NCBI RefSeq assembly: GCF_043290135.1
Contig: NC_134701.1
Span: 5,858,001 to 5,922,000, forward strand
DNA from: Rhipicephalus microplus
Taxonomy: Eukaryota; Arthropoda; Arachnida; Ixodida; Ixodidae
Direction of reading: 5' to 3'
Length of the DNA: 64,000 nucleotides
Position numbers and translations under genes: made by a program. Each line of letters starts with the position of its first letter. The first letter of the stretch is position 1. The notes beneath the pieces are model-generated. The model ran no database searches. It worked only from the letters and a program-made list of their open reading frames with translations, and was not told the origin of the DNA. Shown here one piece after another: positions 1 through 10,847 of the stretch.

Positions 1-279
1 CGCTAGCGCGATCGGCTGTTAACCGAAAGGTTGGAGGTTCGAGCCATCCCGGTGGTGGTGCGGCGCTTTTTTTTCTTTGGGCTGATAGCTTTGAAGATAT
101 GTTCTGATGGTGGTGAGAGTTGAGCAGGACTGTCTCCGTGGCGCAATTGGCTAGCGCGATTGGCTGTTAACCGAAAGGTTGGAGGTTCGAGCCCACCCGG
201 TGGTGGTGCGGTGCTTTTTTTTCTTTGGGCTGATAGCTTTGAAGATATGTTCTGATGGTAATGAGAGTGGAGCAGGACT

Positions 280-338
280 GTCTCCTTGGCGCAATTGCCT
301 AAACCGAAAGGTCGGAGGTTCGAGCCCACCCGGTGGTG
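280..338 (+). pseudogene. Anticodon-less tRNA-like unit (15-bp deletion)
   Basis: Compared with neighbouring units this one lacks 15 bases covering the 3' D-stem, the 5' anticodon stem and the anticodon: GCAATTGCC runs straight into TAAACCGAAAGG. The T-arm GGAGGTTCGAGCCCACC and a T8 tract are intact, and a weakened A box remains. The unit is 133 bp instead of 148. The same deletion recurs at many positions (for example 1593, 2167, 3480, 5676, 6838, 7713, 11358, 16919, 23608, 30351, 36000), so it is one old allele spread by duplication rather than repeated loss. Confidence 0.85.
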
Positions 339-560
339 GTGCGGCGCTTTTTTTTCTTTGGGCTGATAGCTTTGAAGATACGTGCTGATGGTGGTGAGAG
401 TGGAGCAGGACTGTCTCCGTGGTGCGATTGGCTAGCGCGATCGGCTGTTAACCGAAAGGTTGGAGCTTCGAGCCCACCCGGTGGTGGTGCGGCGCTTTTT
501 TTTCTTTGCGCTGATAGCTTTGAAGATATGTTCTGATGTTGGTGAGAGTGGAGCAAGACT

Positions 561-634
561 GTCTCCGTGGCGCAATAGGCTAGCGCGATCGCCTGTTAAC
601 CGAAAGGTTGGAGTTTCGAGCCCTCCCGGGAGTG
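561..634 (+). pseudogene. tRNA-Asn-like unit, subtype B-left (GAGTTTCGAG, CCTCC/GGGAG)
   Basis: A representative of a left-domain subtype. The T-stem reads GGAGT/CCTCC (one T-C mismatch next to the loop) and the loop is TTCGAGC. The anticodon stem here is ATCGC/CCGAA, with a C-C clash introduced by a G-to-C change. The 3' part CTCCCGGGAG is a perfect 10-base palindrome. Downstream the link is TGGTGTGTTGC and the terminator tract is T6 followed by CTTTGCGCTG, a linkage seen in nearly all left-domain subtype-B units. Confidence 0.8.
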
Positions 635-1870
635 GTGTGTTGCTTTTTTCTTTGCGCTGATAGCTTTGAAGATACCTTCTGATGGTGGTGAGAGTGGTGC
701 ACGACTGTCTCCGTGGCGCAGTTCGCTAGCGTGATCGGCTGTTACACGAAAGGTTGGGGGTTCGAGCCATCCCGGTGGTGGTGCGGCGCTTTTTTTTCTT
801 TGGGCTGATAGCTTTGAAGATATGTTCTGATGGTGGTGAGAGTTGAGCAGGACTGTCTCCGTGGCGCAATTGGCTAGCGTGATCGGCTGTTAACCGAAAA
901 GTTGGAGGTTCGAGCCCACCCGGTGGTGGTGCGGTGCTTTTTTTTCTTTGGGATGATAGCTTTGAAGATATGTTCTGATGGTTGTGAGAGTGGAGCAGGA
1001 CTGTCTCCGTGGCGCAATTGGCTAGCGCGATCGGCTGTTAACCGAAAGGTCGGAGTTTCGAGCCCACCCAGTGGTGGTGCGGCGCTTTTTTTTCTTTGGG
1101 CTGATAGCTTTGAAGATATGTTCTGTTGGTGGTGAGAGTAGAGCAGCACTGTCTCCGTGGCGCAATGGGCTAGCACGATCGGCTGTTAACCGAAAGGTTG
1201 GAGTTTCGAGTCTTCCCGGGAATGGTGTGTTGCTTCTTTCTTTGCGCTGATAGCTTTGAAGGTATGTTCTGATGGTGGTGAGAGTGGTGCACGACTGTCT
1301 CCGTGGCGCAGTTCGCTAGCGCGATCGGCTGTTAAACGAAAGGTTGGAGGTTCGAGCCATCCCGGTGGTGGTGCGGCGCTTTTTTTTCTTTGGGCTGATA
1401 GCTTTGAAGATATGTTCTGATGGTGGTGAGAGTTGAGCAGGACTGTCTCCGTGGCGCAATTGGCTAGCGCGATTGGCTGTTAACCGAAAGGTTGGAGGTT
1501 CGAGCCCACCCGGTGGTGGTGCGGTGCTTTTTTTTCTTTGGGCTGATAGCTTTGAAGATATGTTCTGATGGTAATGAGAGTGGAGCAGGACTGTCTCCGT
1601 GGCTCAATTGCCTAAACCGAAAGGTTGGAGGTTCGAGCCATCCCGGTGGTGGTGCGGCGCTTTTTTTTCTTTGGGCTGATAGCTTTGAAGATATGTTCTG
1701 ATGGTGGTGAGAGTAGAGCAGCACTGTCTCCGTGGCGCAATGGGTAGCGCGATCGGCTGTTAACCGAAAGGTTGGAGTTTCGAGCCCTCCCGGGAGTGGT
1801 GTGTTGCTTTTTTCTTTGCGCTGATAGCTTTGAAGACATGTTCTGATGGTGGTGAGAGTGGTGCATGACT

Positions 1871-1944
1871 GTCTCCGTGGCGCAGTTCGCTAGCGCGATC
1901 GGCTGTTAACCGAAAGGTTGGAGGTTCGAGCCATCCCGGTGGTG
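1871..1944 (+). pseudogene. tRNA-Asn-like unit, subtype C (CAGTTCGCTAGC, CCATCCC)
   Basis: A representative of units preceded by GGTGCATGACT or GGTGCACGACT. The D-loop reads AGTTCGCTA, so the first of the two conserved adjacent Gs of the A box and D-loop is replaced by C. The T-stem is GGAGG/CATCC with one mismatch (G-A), and the loop TTCGAGC is intact. The anticodon loop is CTGTTAA (GTT). Sister units at 1297 and 3184 read TTAAACGAA, which damages the anticodon stem further. The A-box change would be expected to weaken Pol III promoter function. Confidence 0.78.
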
Positions 1945-2245
1945 GTGCGGCGCTTTTTTTTCTTTGGGCTGATAGCTTTGAAGATATGTTCTGATGGTGG
2001 TGAGAGTTGAGCAGGACTGTCTCCGTGGCGCAATTGGCTAGCGCGATTGGCTGTTAACCGAAAGGTTGGAGGTTCGAGCCCACCCGGTGGTGGTGCGGTG
2101 CTTTTTTTTCTTTGGGCTGATAGCTTTGAAGATATGTTCTGATGGTAATGAGAGTGGAGCAGGACTGTCTCCTTGGCGCAATTGCCTAAACCGAAAGGTC
2201 GGAGGTTCGAGCCCACCCGGTGGTGGTGCGGCGCTTTTTTTTCTT

Positions 2246-5200
2246 TGGGCTGATAGCTTTGAAGATACGTGCTGATGGTGGTGAGAGTGGAGCAGGACTG
2301 TCTCCGTGGTGCGATTGGCTAGCGCGATCGGCTGTTAACCGAAAGGTTGGAGCTTCGAGCCCACCCGGTGGTGGTGCGGCGCTTTTTTTTCTTTGCGCTG
2401 ATAGCTTTGAAGATATGTTCTGATGTTGGTGAGAGTGGAGCAAGACTGTCTCCGTGGCGCAATAGGCTAGCGCGATCGCCTGTTAACCGAAAGGTTGGAG
2501 TTTCGAGCCCTCCCGGGAGTGGTGTGTTGCTTTTTTCTTTGCGCTGATAGCTTTGAAGATACCTTCTGATGGTGGTGAGAGTGGTGCACGACTGTCTCCG
2601 TGGCGCAGTTCGCTAGCGTGATCGGCTGTTACACGAAAGGTTGGGGGTTCGAGCCATCCCGGTGGTGGTGCGGCGCTTTTTTTTCTTTGGGCTGATAGCT
2701 TTGAAGATATGTTCTGATGGTGGTGAGAGTTGAGCAGGACTGTCTCCGTGGCGCAATTGGCTAGCGTGATCGGCTGTTAACCGAAAAGTTGGAGGTTCGA
2801 GCCCACCCGGTGGTGGTGCGGTGCTTTTTTTTCTTTGGGATGATAGCTTTGAAGATATGTTCTGATGGTTGTGAGAGTGGAGCAGGACTGTCTCCGTGGC
2901 GCAATTGGCTAGCGCGATCGGCTGTTAACCGAAAGGTCGGAGTTTCGAGCCCACCCAGTGGTGGTGCGGCGCTTTTTTTTCTTTGGGCTGATAGCTTTGA
3001 AGATATGTTCTGTTGGTGGTGAGAGTAGAGCAGCACTGTCTCCGTGGCGCAATGGGCTAGCACGATCGGCTGTTAACCGAAAGGTTGGAGTTTCGAGTCT
3101 TCCCGGGAATGGTGTGTTGCTTCTTTCTTTGCGCTGATAGCTTTGAAGGTATGTTCTGATGGTGGTGAGAGTGGTGCACGACTGTCTCCGTGGCGCAGTT
3201 CGCTAGCGCGATCGGCTGTTAAACGAAAGGTTGGAGGTTCGAGCCATCCCGGTGGTGGTGCGGCGCTTTTTTTTCTTTGGGCTGATAGCTTTGAAGATAT
3301 GTTCTGATGGTGGTGAGAGTTGAGCAGGACTGTCTCCGTGGCGCAATTGGCTAGCGCGATTGGCTGTTAACCGAAAGGTTGGAGGTTCGAGCCCACCCGG
3401 TGGTGGTGCGGTGCTTTTTTTTCTTTGGGCTGATAGCTTTGAAGATATGTTCTGATGGTAATGAGAGTGGAGCAGGACTGTCTCCGTGGCTCAATTGCCT
3501 AAACCGAAAGGTCGGAGGTTCGAGCCCACCCGGTGGTGGTGCGGTGCTTTTTTTTCTTTGGGCTGATAGCTTTGAAGATATGTGCTGATGGTGGTGAGAG
3601 TGGAGCAGGACTGTCTCCGTGGTGCGATTGGCTAGCGCGATCGGCTGTTAACCGAAAGGTTGGAGCTTCGAGCCCACCCGGTGGTGGTGCGGCGCTTTTT
3701 TTTCTTTGCGCTTATAGCTTTGAAGATATGTTCTGATGTTGGTGAGAGTGGAGCAAGACTGTCTCCGTGGCGCAATAGGCTAGCGCCATCGCCTGTTAAC
3801 CGAAACGTTGGAGTTTCGAGCCCTCCCGGGAGTGGTGTGTTGCTTTTTTCTTTGCGCTGATAGCTTTGAAGATATGTTCTGATGAAGGTGAGAGTGGAGC
3901 AGGACTGTCTCCGTGGCGCAATTGGCTTGCGCGATCGGCTGTTAACCGAAAGGTTGGAGGTTCGAGTCTTCCCGGGAATGGTGTGTTGCTTCTTTCTTTG
4001 CGCTGATAGCTTTGAAGGTATGTTCTGATGGTGGTGAGAGTGGAGCACGACTGTCTCCGTAGCGCAATTGGCTAGCGCGATCGGCTGTTAACAGAAAGGT
4101 TGGAGTTTCGAGCGCACCCAGTGGTGGTGCGGCGCTTTTTTTTCTTTGGGCTGATAGCTTTGAAGATATGTTCTAATGGTGGTGAGAGTAGAGCAGCACT
4201 GTCTCCGTGGCGCAATGGGCTAGCGCGATCGGCTGTTAACCGAAATGTTGGAGTTTCGAGCCCTCCCGGGAGTGGTGTGTTGCTTTTTTCTTTGCGCTGA
4301 TAGCTTTGAAGATACGTTCTGATGGTGGTGAGAGTGGTGCATGACTGTCTCCGTGGCGCAGTTCGCTAGCGCGATCGGCTGTTAACCGAAAGGTTGGAGG
4401 TTCGAGCCATCCCGGTGGTGGTGCGGCGCTTTTTTTTTCTTTGGGCTGATAGCTTTGAAGATACGTGCTGATGGTGGTGAGAGTGGAGCAGGACTGTCTC
4501 CGTGGTGCGATTGGCTAGCGCGATCGGCTGTTAACCGAAAGGTTGGAGCTTCGAGCCCACCCGGTGGTGGTGCGGCGCTTTTTTTTCTTTGCGCTGATAG
4601 CTTTAAAGATATGTTCTGATGTTGGTGAGAGTGGAGCAAGACTGTCTCCGTGGCGCAATAGGCTAGCGCGATCGCCTGTTAACCGAAAGGTTGGAGTTTC
4701 GAGCCCTCCCGGGAGTGGTGTGTTGCTTTTTTCTTTGCGCTGATAGCTTTGAAGATACCTTCTGATGGTGGTGAGAGTGGTGCACGACTGTCTCCGTGGC
4801 GCAGTTCGCTAGCGTGATCGGCTGTTACACGAAAGGTTGGGGGTTCGAGCCATCCCGGTGGTGGTGCGGCGCTTTTTTTTCTTTGGGCTGATAGCTTTGA
4901 AGATATGTTCTGATGGTGGTGAGAGTTGAGCAGGACTGTCTCCGTGGCGCAATTGGCTAGCGTGATCGGCTGTTAACCGAAAAGTTGGAGGTTCGAGCCC
5001 ACCCGGTGGTGGTGCGGTGCTTTTTTTTCTTTGGGATGATAGCTTTGAAGATATGTTCTGATGGTTGTGAGAGTGGAGCAGGACTGTCTCCGTGGCGCAA
5101 TTGGCTAGCGCGATCGGCTGTTAACCGAGAGGTCGGAGTTTCGAGCCCACCCAGTGGTGGTGCGGCGCTTTTTTTTCTTTGGGCTGATAGCTTTGAAGAT

Positions 5201-6657
5201 ATGTTCTGTTGGTGGTGAGAGTAGAGCAGCACTGTCTCCGTGGCGCAATGGGCTAGCACGATCGGCTGTTAACCGAAAGGTTGGAGTTTCGAGTCTTCCC
5301 GGGACTGGTGTGTTGCTTCTTTCTTTGCGCTGATAGCTTTGAAGGTATGTTCTGATGGTGGTGAGAGTGGTGCACGACTGTCTCCGTGGCGCAGTTCGCT
5401 AGCGCGATCGGCTGTTAAACGAAAGGTTGGAGGTTCGAGCCATCCCGGTGGTGGTGCGGCGCTTTTTTTTCTTTGGGCTGATAGCTTTGAAGATATGTTC
5501 TGATGGTGGTGAGAGTTGAGCAGGACTGTCTCCGTGGCGCAATTGGCTAGCGCGATTGGCTGTTAACCGAAAGGTTGGAGGTTCGAGCCCACCCGGTGGT
5601 GGTGCGGTGCTTTTTTTTCTTTGGGCTGATAGCTTTGAAGATATGTTCTGATGGTAATGAGAGTGGAGCAGGACTGTCTCCGTGGCTCAATTGCCTAAAC
5701 CGAAAGGTCGGAGGTTCGAGCCCACCCGGTGGTGGTGCGGTGCTTTTTTTTCTTTGGGCTGATAGCTTTGAAGATATGTGCTGATGGTGGTGAGAGTGGA
5801 GCAGGACTGTCTCCGTGGTGCGATTGGCTAGCGCGATCGGCTGTTAACCGAAAGGTTGGAGCTTCGAGCCCACCCGGTGGTGGTGCGGCGCTTTTTTTTC
5901 TTTGCGCTTATAGCTTTGAAGATATGTTCTTATGTTGGTGAGAGTGGAGCAAGACTGTCTCCGTGGCGCAATAGGCTAGCGCCATCGCCTGTTAACCGAA
6001 ACGTTGGAGTTTCGAGCCCTCCCGGGAGTGGTGTGTTGCTTTTTTCTTTGCGCTGATAGCTTTGAAGATATGTTCTGATGAAGGTGAGAGTGGAGCAGGA
6101 CTGTCTCCGTGGCGCAATTGGCTTGCGCGATCGGCTGTTAACCGAAAGGTTGGAGGTTCGAGTCTTCCCGGGAATGGTGTGTTGCTTCTTTCTTTGCGCT
6201 GATAGCTTTGAAGGTATGTTCTGATGGTGGTGAGAGTGGAGCACGACTGTCTCCGTAGCGCAATTGGCTAGCGCGATCGGCTGTTAACAGAAAGGTTGGA
6301 GTTTCGAGCGCACCCAGTGGTGGTGCGGCGCTTTTTTTTCTTTGGGCTGATAGCTTTGAAGATATGTTCTAATGGTGGTGAGAGTAGAGCAGCACTGTCT
6401 CCGTGGCGCAATGGGCTAGCGCGATCGGCTGTTAACCGAAATGTTGGAGTTTCGAGCCCTCCCGGGAGTGGTGTGTTGCTTTTTTCTTTGCGCTGATAGC
6501 TTTGAAGATACGTTCTGATGGTGGTGAGAGTGGTGCATGACTGTCTCCGTGGCGCAGTTCGCTAGCGCGATCGGCTGTTAACCGAAAGGTTGGAGGTTCG
6601 AGCCATCCCGGTGGTGGTGCGGCGCTTTTTTTTTCTTTGGGCTGATAGCTTTGAAGA
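2246..6657 (+). repeat. Tandem segmental duplication, 2196-bp offset
   Basis: The segment from about 2246 to 4461 is repeated from about 4442 to 6657 with only scattered differences (for example AAAGG versus GAGAGG at 5129, and CTGATG versus CTTATG at 5930). The left edge falls in or near the T-tract of a unit, judging by 8 T in one copy and 9 at the new junction. It overlaps the 1887-bp repeat, so that duplication came first or the blocks were exchanged more than once. Confidence 0.82.
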
Positions 6658-9290
6658 TATGTTCTGATGGTAGTGAGAGTTGAGCAGGACTGTCTCCGTG
6701 GCGCAATTGGCTAGCGCGATTGGCTGTTAACCGAAAGGTTGGAGGTTCGAGCCCACCCGGTGGTGGTGCGGTGCTTTTTTCTTTGGGCTGATAGCTTTGA
6801 AGATATGTTCTGATGGTAATGAGAGTGGAGCAGGACTGTCTCCGTGGCGCAATTGCCTAAACCGAAAGGTCGGAGGTTCGAGCCCACCCGGTGGTGGTGC
6901 GGCGCTTTTTTTTCTTTGGGCTGATAGCTTTGAAGATATGTGCTGATGGTGGTGAGAGTGGAGCAGGACTGTCTCCGTGGCGCAATTGGCTAGCGTGATC
7001 GGCTGTTAACCGAAAAGTTGGAGATTCGAGCCCACCCGGTGGTGCTGCGGTGCTTTTTTTTCTTTGGGATGATAGCTTTGAAGATATGTTCTGATGGTTG
7101 TGAGAGTGGAGCAGGACTGTCTCCGTGGCGCAATTGGCTAGCGCGATCGGCTGTTAACCGAAAGGTCGGAGTTTCGAGCCCACCCAGTGGTGGTGCGGCG
7201 CTTTTTTTTCTTTGGGCTGATAGCTTTGAAGATATGTTCTGTTGGTGGTGAGAGTAGAGCAGCACTGTCTCCGTGGCGCAATGGGCTAGCACGATCGGCT
7301 GTTAACCGAAAGGTTGGAGTTTCGAGTCTTCCCGGGAATGGTGTGTTGCTTCTTTCTTTGCGCTGATAGCTTTGAAGGTATGTTCTGATGGTGGTGAGAG
7401 TGGTGCACGACTGTCTCCGTGGCGCAGTTCGCTAGCGCGATCGGGTGTTAAACGAAAGGTTTGAGGTTCGAGCCATCCCGGTGGTGGTGCGGCGCTTTTT
7501 TTTCTTTGGGCTGATAGCTTTGTAGATATGTTCTGATGGTGGTGAGAGTTGAGCAAGACTGTCTCCGTGGCGCAATTGGCTAGCGCGATTGGCTGTTAAC
7601 AGAAAGGTTGGAGGTTCGAGCCCACCCGGTGGTGGTGCGGTGCTTTTTTTTTCTTTGGGCTGATAGCTTTGAAGATATGTTCTGATGGTAATGAGAGTGG
7701 AGCAGGACTGTCTCCGTGGCTCAATTGCCTAAACCGAAAGGTCGGAGGTTCGAGCCCACCCGGTGGTGGTGCGGTGCTTTTTTTTCTTTGGGCTGATAGC
7801 TTTGAAGATATGTGCTGATGGTGGTGAGAGTGGAGCAGGACTGTCTCCGTGGTGCGATTGGCTAGCGCGATCGGCTGTTAACCGAAAGGTTGGAGCTTCG
7901 AGCCCACCCGGTGGTGGTGCGGCGCTTTTTTTCTTTGCGCTGATAGCTTTGAAGATATGTTCTGATGTTGGTGAGAGTGGAGCAAGACTGTCTCCGTGGC
8001 GCAATAGGCTAGCGCGATCGCCTGTTAACCGAAACGTTGGAGTTTCGAGCCCTCCCGGGAGTGGTGTGTTGCTTTTTTCTTTGCGCTGATAGCTTTGAAG
8101 ATATGTTCTGATGAAGGTGAGAGTGGAGCAGGACTGTCTCCGTGGCGCAATTGGCTAGCGCGATCGGCTGTTAACCGAAAGGTTGGAGTTTCGAGCCCTC
8201 CCGGGAGTGGTGTGTTGCTTTTTTCTTTGCGCTGATAGCTTTGAAGATATGTTCTGATGAAGGTGAGAGTGGAGCAGGACTGTCTTCGTGGCGCAATTGG
8301 CTAGCGCGATCGGCTGTTAACCGAAAGGTTGTAGTTTCGAGCCTTCCCGGGAATGGTGTGTTGCTTCTTTCTTTGCGCTGATAGCTTTGAAGATATGTTT
8401 TGATGGTGGTGAGAGTGGAGCACGACTGTCTCCGTGGCGCAATTGGCTAGCGCGATCGGCTGTTAACCGAAAGGTTGGAGTTTCGAGCCCACCCAGTGGT
8501 GGTGCGGCGCTTTTTTTTCTTTCGGCTGATAGCTTTGAAAATATGTTCTGATGGTGGTGAGAGTAGAGCAGCACTGTCTCCGTGGCGCAATGGGCTAGCG
8601 CGATCGGCTGTTAACCGAAAGGTTGGAGTTTCGAGCCCTCCCGGGAGTGGTGTGTTGCTTTTTCTTTGCGCTGATAGCTTTGAAGATACGTTCTGATGGT
8701 GGTGAGAGTGGTGCACGACTGTCTCCGTGGCGCAGTTGGCTAGCGCAATCGGCTGTTAACCGAATGATTGGAGGTTCGAGCCCACCCGGTGATGGTGCGG
8801 CGCTTTTTTTGGGGCTGATAGCTTTGAAGATATGTTCTGATGGTGGTGAGAGTTGAGCAGGACTGTCTCCGTGTATCAATTGGCTAGCGCGATTGGCTGT
8901 TAACCGAAAGGTTGGAGGTTCGAGCCCACCCGGTGGTGGTGCGGTGCTTTTTTTTCTTTGGGCTGATAGCTTTGAAGATATGTTCTGATGGTAATGAGAG
9001 TGGAGCAGGACTGTCTCCGTGGCGCAATTGGCTAAACCGAAAGGTCGGAGGTTCGAGCCCACCCGGTGGTGGTGCGGCGCTTTTTTTTCTTTGGGCTGAT
9101 AGCTTTGAAGATATGTTCTGATGGTGGAGAGAGTGGAGAAGACTGTCTCCGTGGCGCAATAGGCTAGCGCGATCGCCTGTTAACCGAAACGTTGGAGTTT
9201 CGAGCCCTCCCGGGAGAGGTGTGTTGCTTTTTTCTTTGCGCTGATAGCTTTGAAGATATGTTGTGATGATGATGAGAGTGGAGCAGCACT

Positions 9291-9364
9291 GTCTCCGTGG
9301 CGCAATTGGCTAGCGCGATCGGCTGCTAACCGAAAGGTTGGAGGTTCGAGCCCACCCAGTGGTG
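9291..9364 (+). pseudogene. tRNA-like unit with anticodon loop CTGCTAA (GCT)
   Basis: The loop is CTGCTAA, so bases 9325-9327 read GCT, which would be a serine anticodon, in an otherwise Asn-like body. The stem ATCGG/CCGAA and T-loop TTCGAGC are as in the neighbours, and the acceptor 3' strand is CAGTGGT. The same GCT loop recurs near 9914, 13127, 18691, 20428, 22610, 27411, 32396, 37566 and 38591, most of them in units whose spacer reads CTGTGGGC and GAACATATG, so it marks one sub-lineage. Serine tRNAs have a long variable arm that is absent here, so this is a drifted Asn pseudogene, not tRNA-Ser. Confidence 0.8.
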
Positions 9365-9437
9365 GTGCAGCGCTTTTTTTCTGTGGGCTGATAGCTTTGA
9401 ACATATGTTCTGATGGTGGTGAGAGTGGAGCAGGACT

Positions 9438-9511
9438 GTCTCCGTGGCGCAATTGGCTAGCGTGATCAGCTGTAAACCGAAAAGTTGGAGGTTCGAGCCC
9501 ACCCGGTGGTG
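9438..9511 (+). pseudogene. tRNA-like unit with anticodon loop CTGTAAA (GTA)
   Basis: Bases 9472-9474 read GTA in the anticodon position because the usual TTAA is TAAA. GTA would be a tyrosine anticodon, but the body is Asn-like and the T-stem is mismatched. A sub-lineage with CGTAAACC (C at the first loop base pair) continues near 13272, 18838, 20576, 22757 and 38743. In the right domain CTGTAAACC or CGGTAAACC occurs near 45668, 48173, 51117, 54363, 57324, 59838 and 62935. Drift of a pseudogene is the simplest reading. Confidence 0.75.
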
Positions 9512-10771
9512 GTGCGGCGTTTTTTTTCTTTGGGGTAATAGCTCTGAAGAAATGTTCTGACGGTGGTGAGAGTGGAGCACAACTGTCTCCGTGGGGCAAT
9601 TGGCTAGCGCGGTCGGCTGTTAACCGAAAGGTTGGATGTTCGAGTCCACCCGGTGGTGGTGCGGCGCTTTGTTTTCTTTGGGGTGATAGCTCTGAAGAAA
9701 TGTTCTGACGGTGGTGAGACTGGAGCAGGGCTGTCTCCGTGGCGCAATTGGCTAGCGCGATCGGCTGTTAACCGAAAAGTTGGAGGTTCGAGCCCACCCG
9801 GTGGTGGTGCGGCGCTTTTTTTTCTTGGGCTGATAGCTCTGAAGAAATGTTCTGACGGTGGTGAGACTGGAGCACGACTGCCTCCGTGGCGCAATTGGCT
9901 AGCGCGGTCGGCTGCTAACCGAAAGGTTGGAGGTTCGAGCCCACCCAGTGGTGGTGCGGCGCTTTTTTTTCTTTGCGCTGATAACTTTGAAGATATGTTC
10001 TGATGGTGGTGAGAGTGGAGCACGACTGTCTCCGTGGCGCAGTTGGCTAGCGCGATCGGCTGTTAACCAAAAGGTTGGAGGTTCGAGTCCGCCCGGTGGT
10101 GGTGCGGCGCTTTTTTTTCTTTGGGCTGATAGCTTTCAAGATATGTTCTGACGGTGGTGAGAGTGGAGCAGGATTGTCTCCGTGGCGCATTTGGCTAGCG
10201 CGATCGGCTGTTAACCAAAAGGTCGGAGGTTCGATCCCACCCGGTGGTTGTGCGGCGCTTTTTCTTCTTTGGGCTGATAGCTTTGAAGATATGTTCTGAT
10301 GGTGGTGAGAGTGGAGCAGGACTGTCTCCGTGGCGCAATTGGCTTGCGCAATCGGCTGTTAACCGAAAGGTTGGAGGTTCGAGCACACCCGGTGGTGGTG
10401 CGGCGCTTTTTTTCTTTGCGCTGAAAGCTTTGAAGATATGTTCTGATGGTGGTGAGAGTGGAGCAGGAATGTCTCCGTGGCGCAATTGGCTAGCGCAATC
10501 GGCTGTTAACCGAAAGGTTGGAGGTTCGAGCCCACCCGGTGGTGGTGCGGCGCTTTTTTTCTTTGCGCTGATAGCTTTGAAGATATGTTCTGATGGTGGT
10601 GAGAGTAGAGCAGGACTGTCTCCGTGGCGCAATTGGCTAGCGTGATCGGCTGTTAACCAAAAGGTCGGAGGTTCGAGCCCACCCGGTGGTGGTGCGGCGC
10701 TTTTTTTCTTTGCGCTGAAAGCTTTGAAGATATGTTCTGATGGTGGTGAGAGTGGAGCAGGAATGTCTCCG

Positions 10772-10783
10772 TGGCGCAATTGG
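10772..10783 (+). promoter_or_regulatory. Pol III A box (representative unit)
   Basis: TGGCGCAATTGG at tRNA-like positions 8-19 fits the eukaryotic A-box pattern TRGYNNARNNG. The same 12 bases recur in most left-domain units. Subtype C has TTCG and R2 has an upstream CCATGG context. Function is inferred from the motif. Confidence 0.7.
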
Positions 10784-10816
10784 CTAGCGCGATCGGCTGT
10801 TAACCGAAAGGTTGGA

Positions 10817-10827
10817 GGTTCGAGCCC
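10817..10827 (+). promoter_or_regulatory. Pol III B box (representative unit)
   Basis: GGTTCGAGCCC matches the B-box consensus GGTTCGANYCC, the binding site for transcription factor TFIIIC. It starts 45 bases after the start of the A box, a spacing normal for an intronless tRNA gene. It is kept in most left-domain units and changed to GGTACGAGCCC in many right-domain units. Confidence 0.75.
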
Positions 10828-10847
10828 ACCCGGTGGTGGTGCGGCGC

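Larger units (their letters stand above)
1..3512 (+). repeat. Higher-order repeat, 1887-bp offset (13 units)
   Basis: Bases from 1 to about 1625 recur almost base for base from 1888 to about 3512. The match includes private variants such as the CTGTTACACG unit (about 748 and 2635), the CAGTGGTGG unit and the anticodon-less unit at 280/2167. The block is 13 units with two of them 15 bases short. The copies part company at the unit starting 1593/3480, where GGTTGG-CCATCCC changes to GGTCGG-CCCACCC. Confidence 0.88.
10765..10838 (+). pseudogene. tRNA-Asn(GTT)-like unit, subtype A (CCACC/CGGTGGT), representative
   Basis: A representative of the commonest left-hand subtype. Read as a cloverleaf it has acceptor GTCTCCG, D-stem GCGC/GCGC, anticodon stem ATCGG/CCGAA around CTGTTAA (anticodon GTT, bases 10799-10801), variable AGGTT, T-stem GGAGG/CCACC, and acceptor 3' strand CGGTGGT followed by G. 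Defects visible by pairing are an A-A mismatch at the top of the anticodon stem, an A-A mismatch in the middle of the T-stem, a T-T mismatch in the acceptor, and two G-T wobbles at its end. Animal tRNA-Asn genes normally have T at the first of these positions and GGTGG/CCACC in the T-stem. It keeps promoter boxes and a terminator but is probably not a functional tRNA. Confidence 0.85.

Noticed and set aside
9291..9364. tRNA-Ser(GCT) gene
   Set aside because: The anticodon reads GCT, but the body is Asn-like, lacks the long variable arm of tRNA-Ser, and has T-stem and acceptor mismatches.
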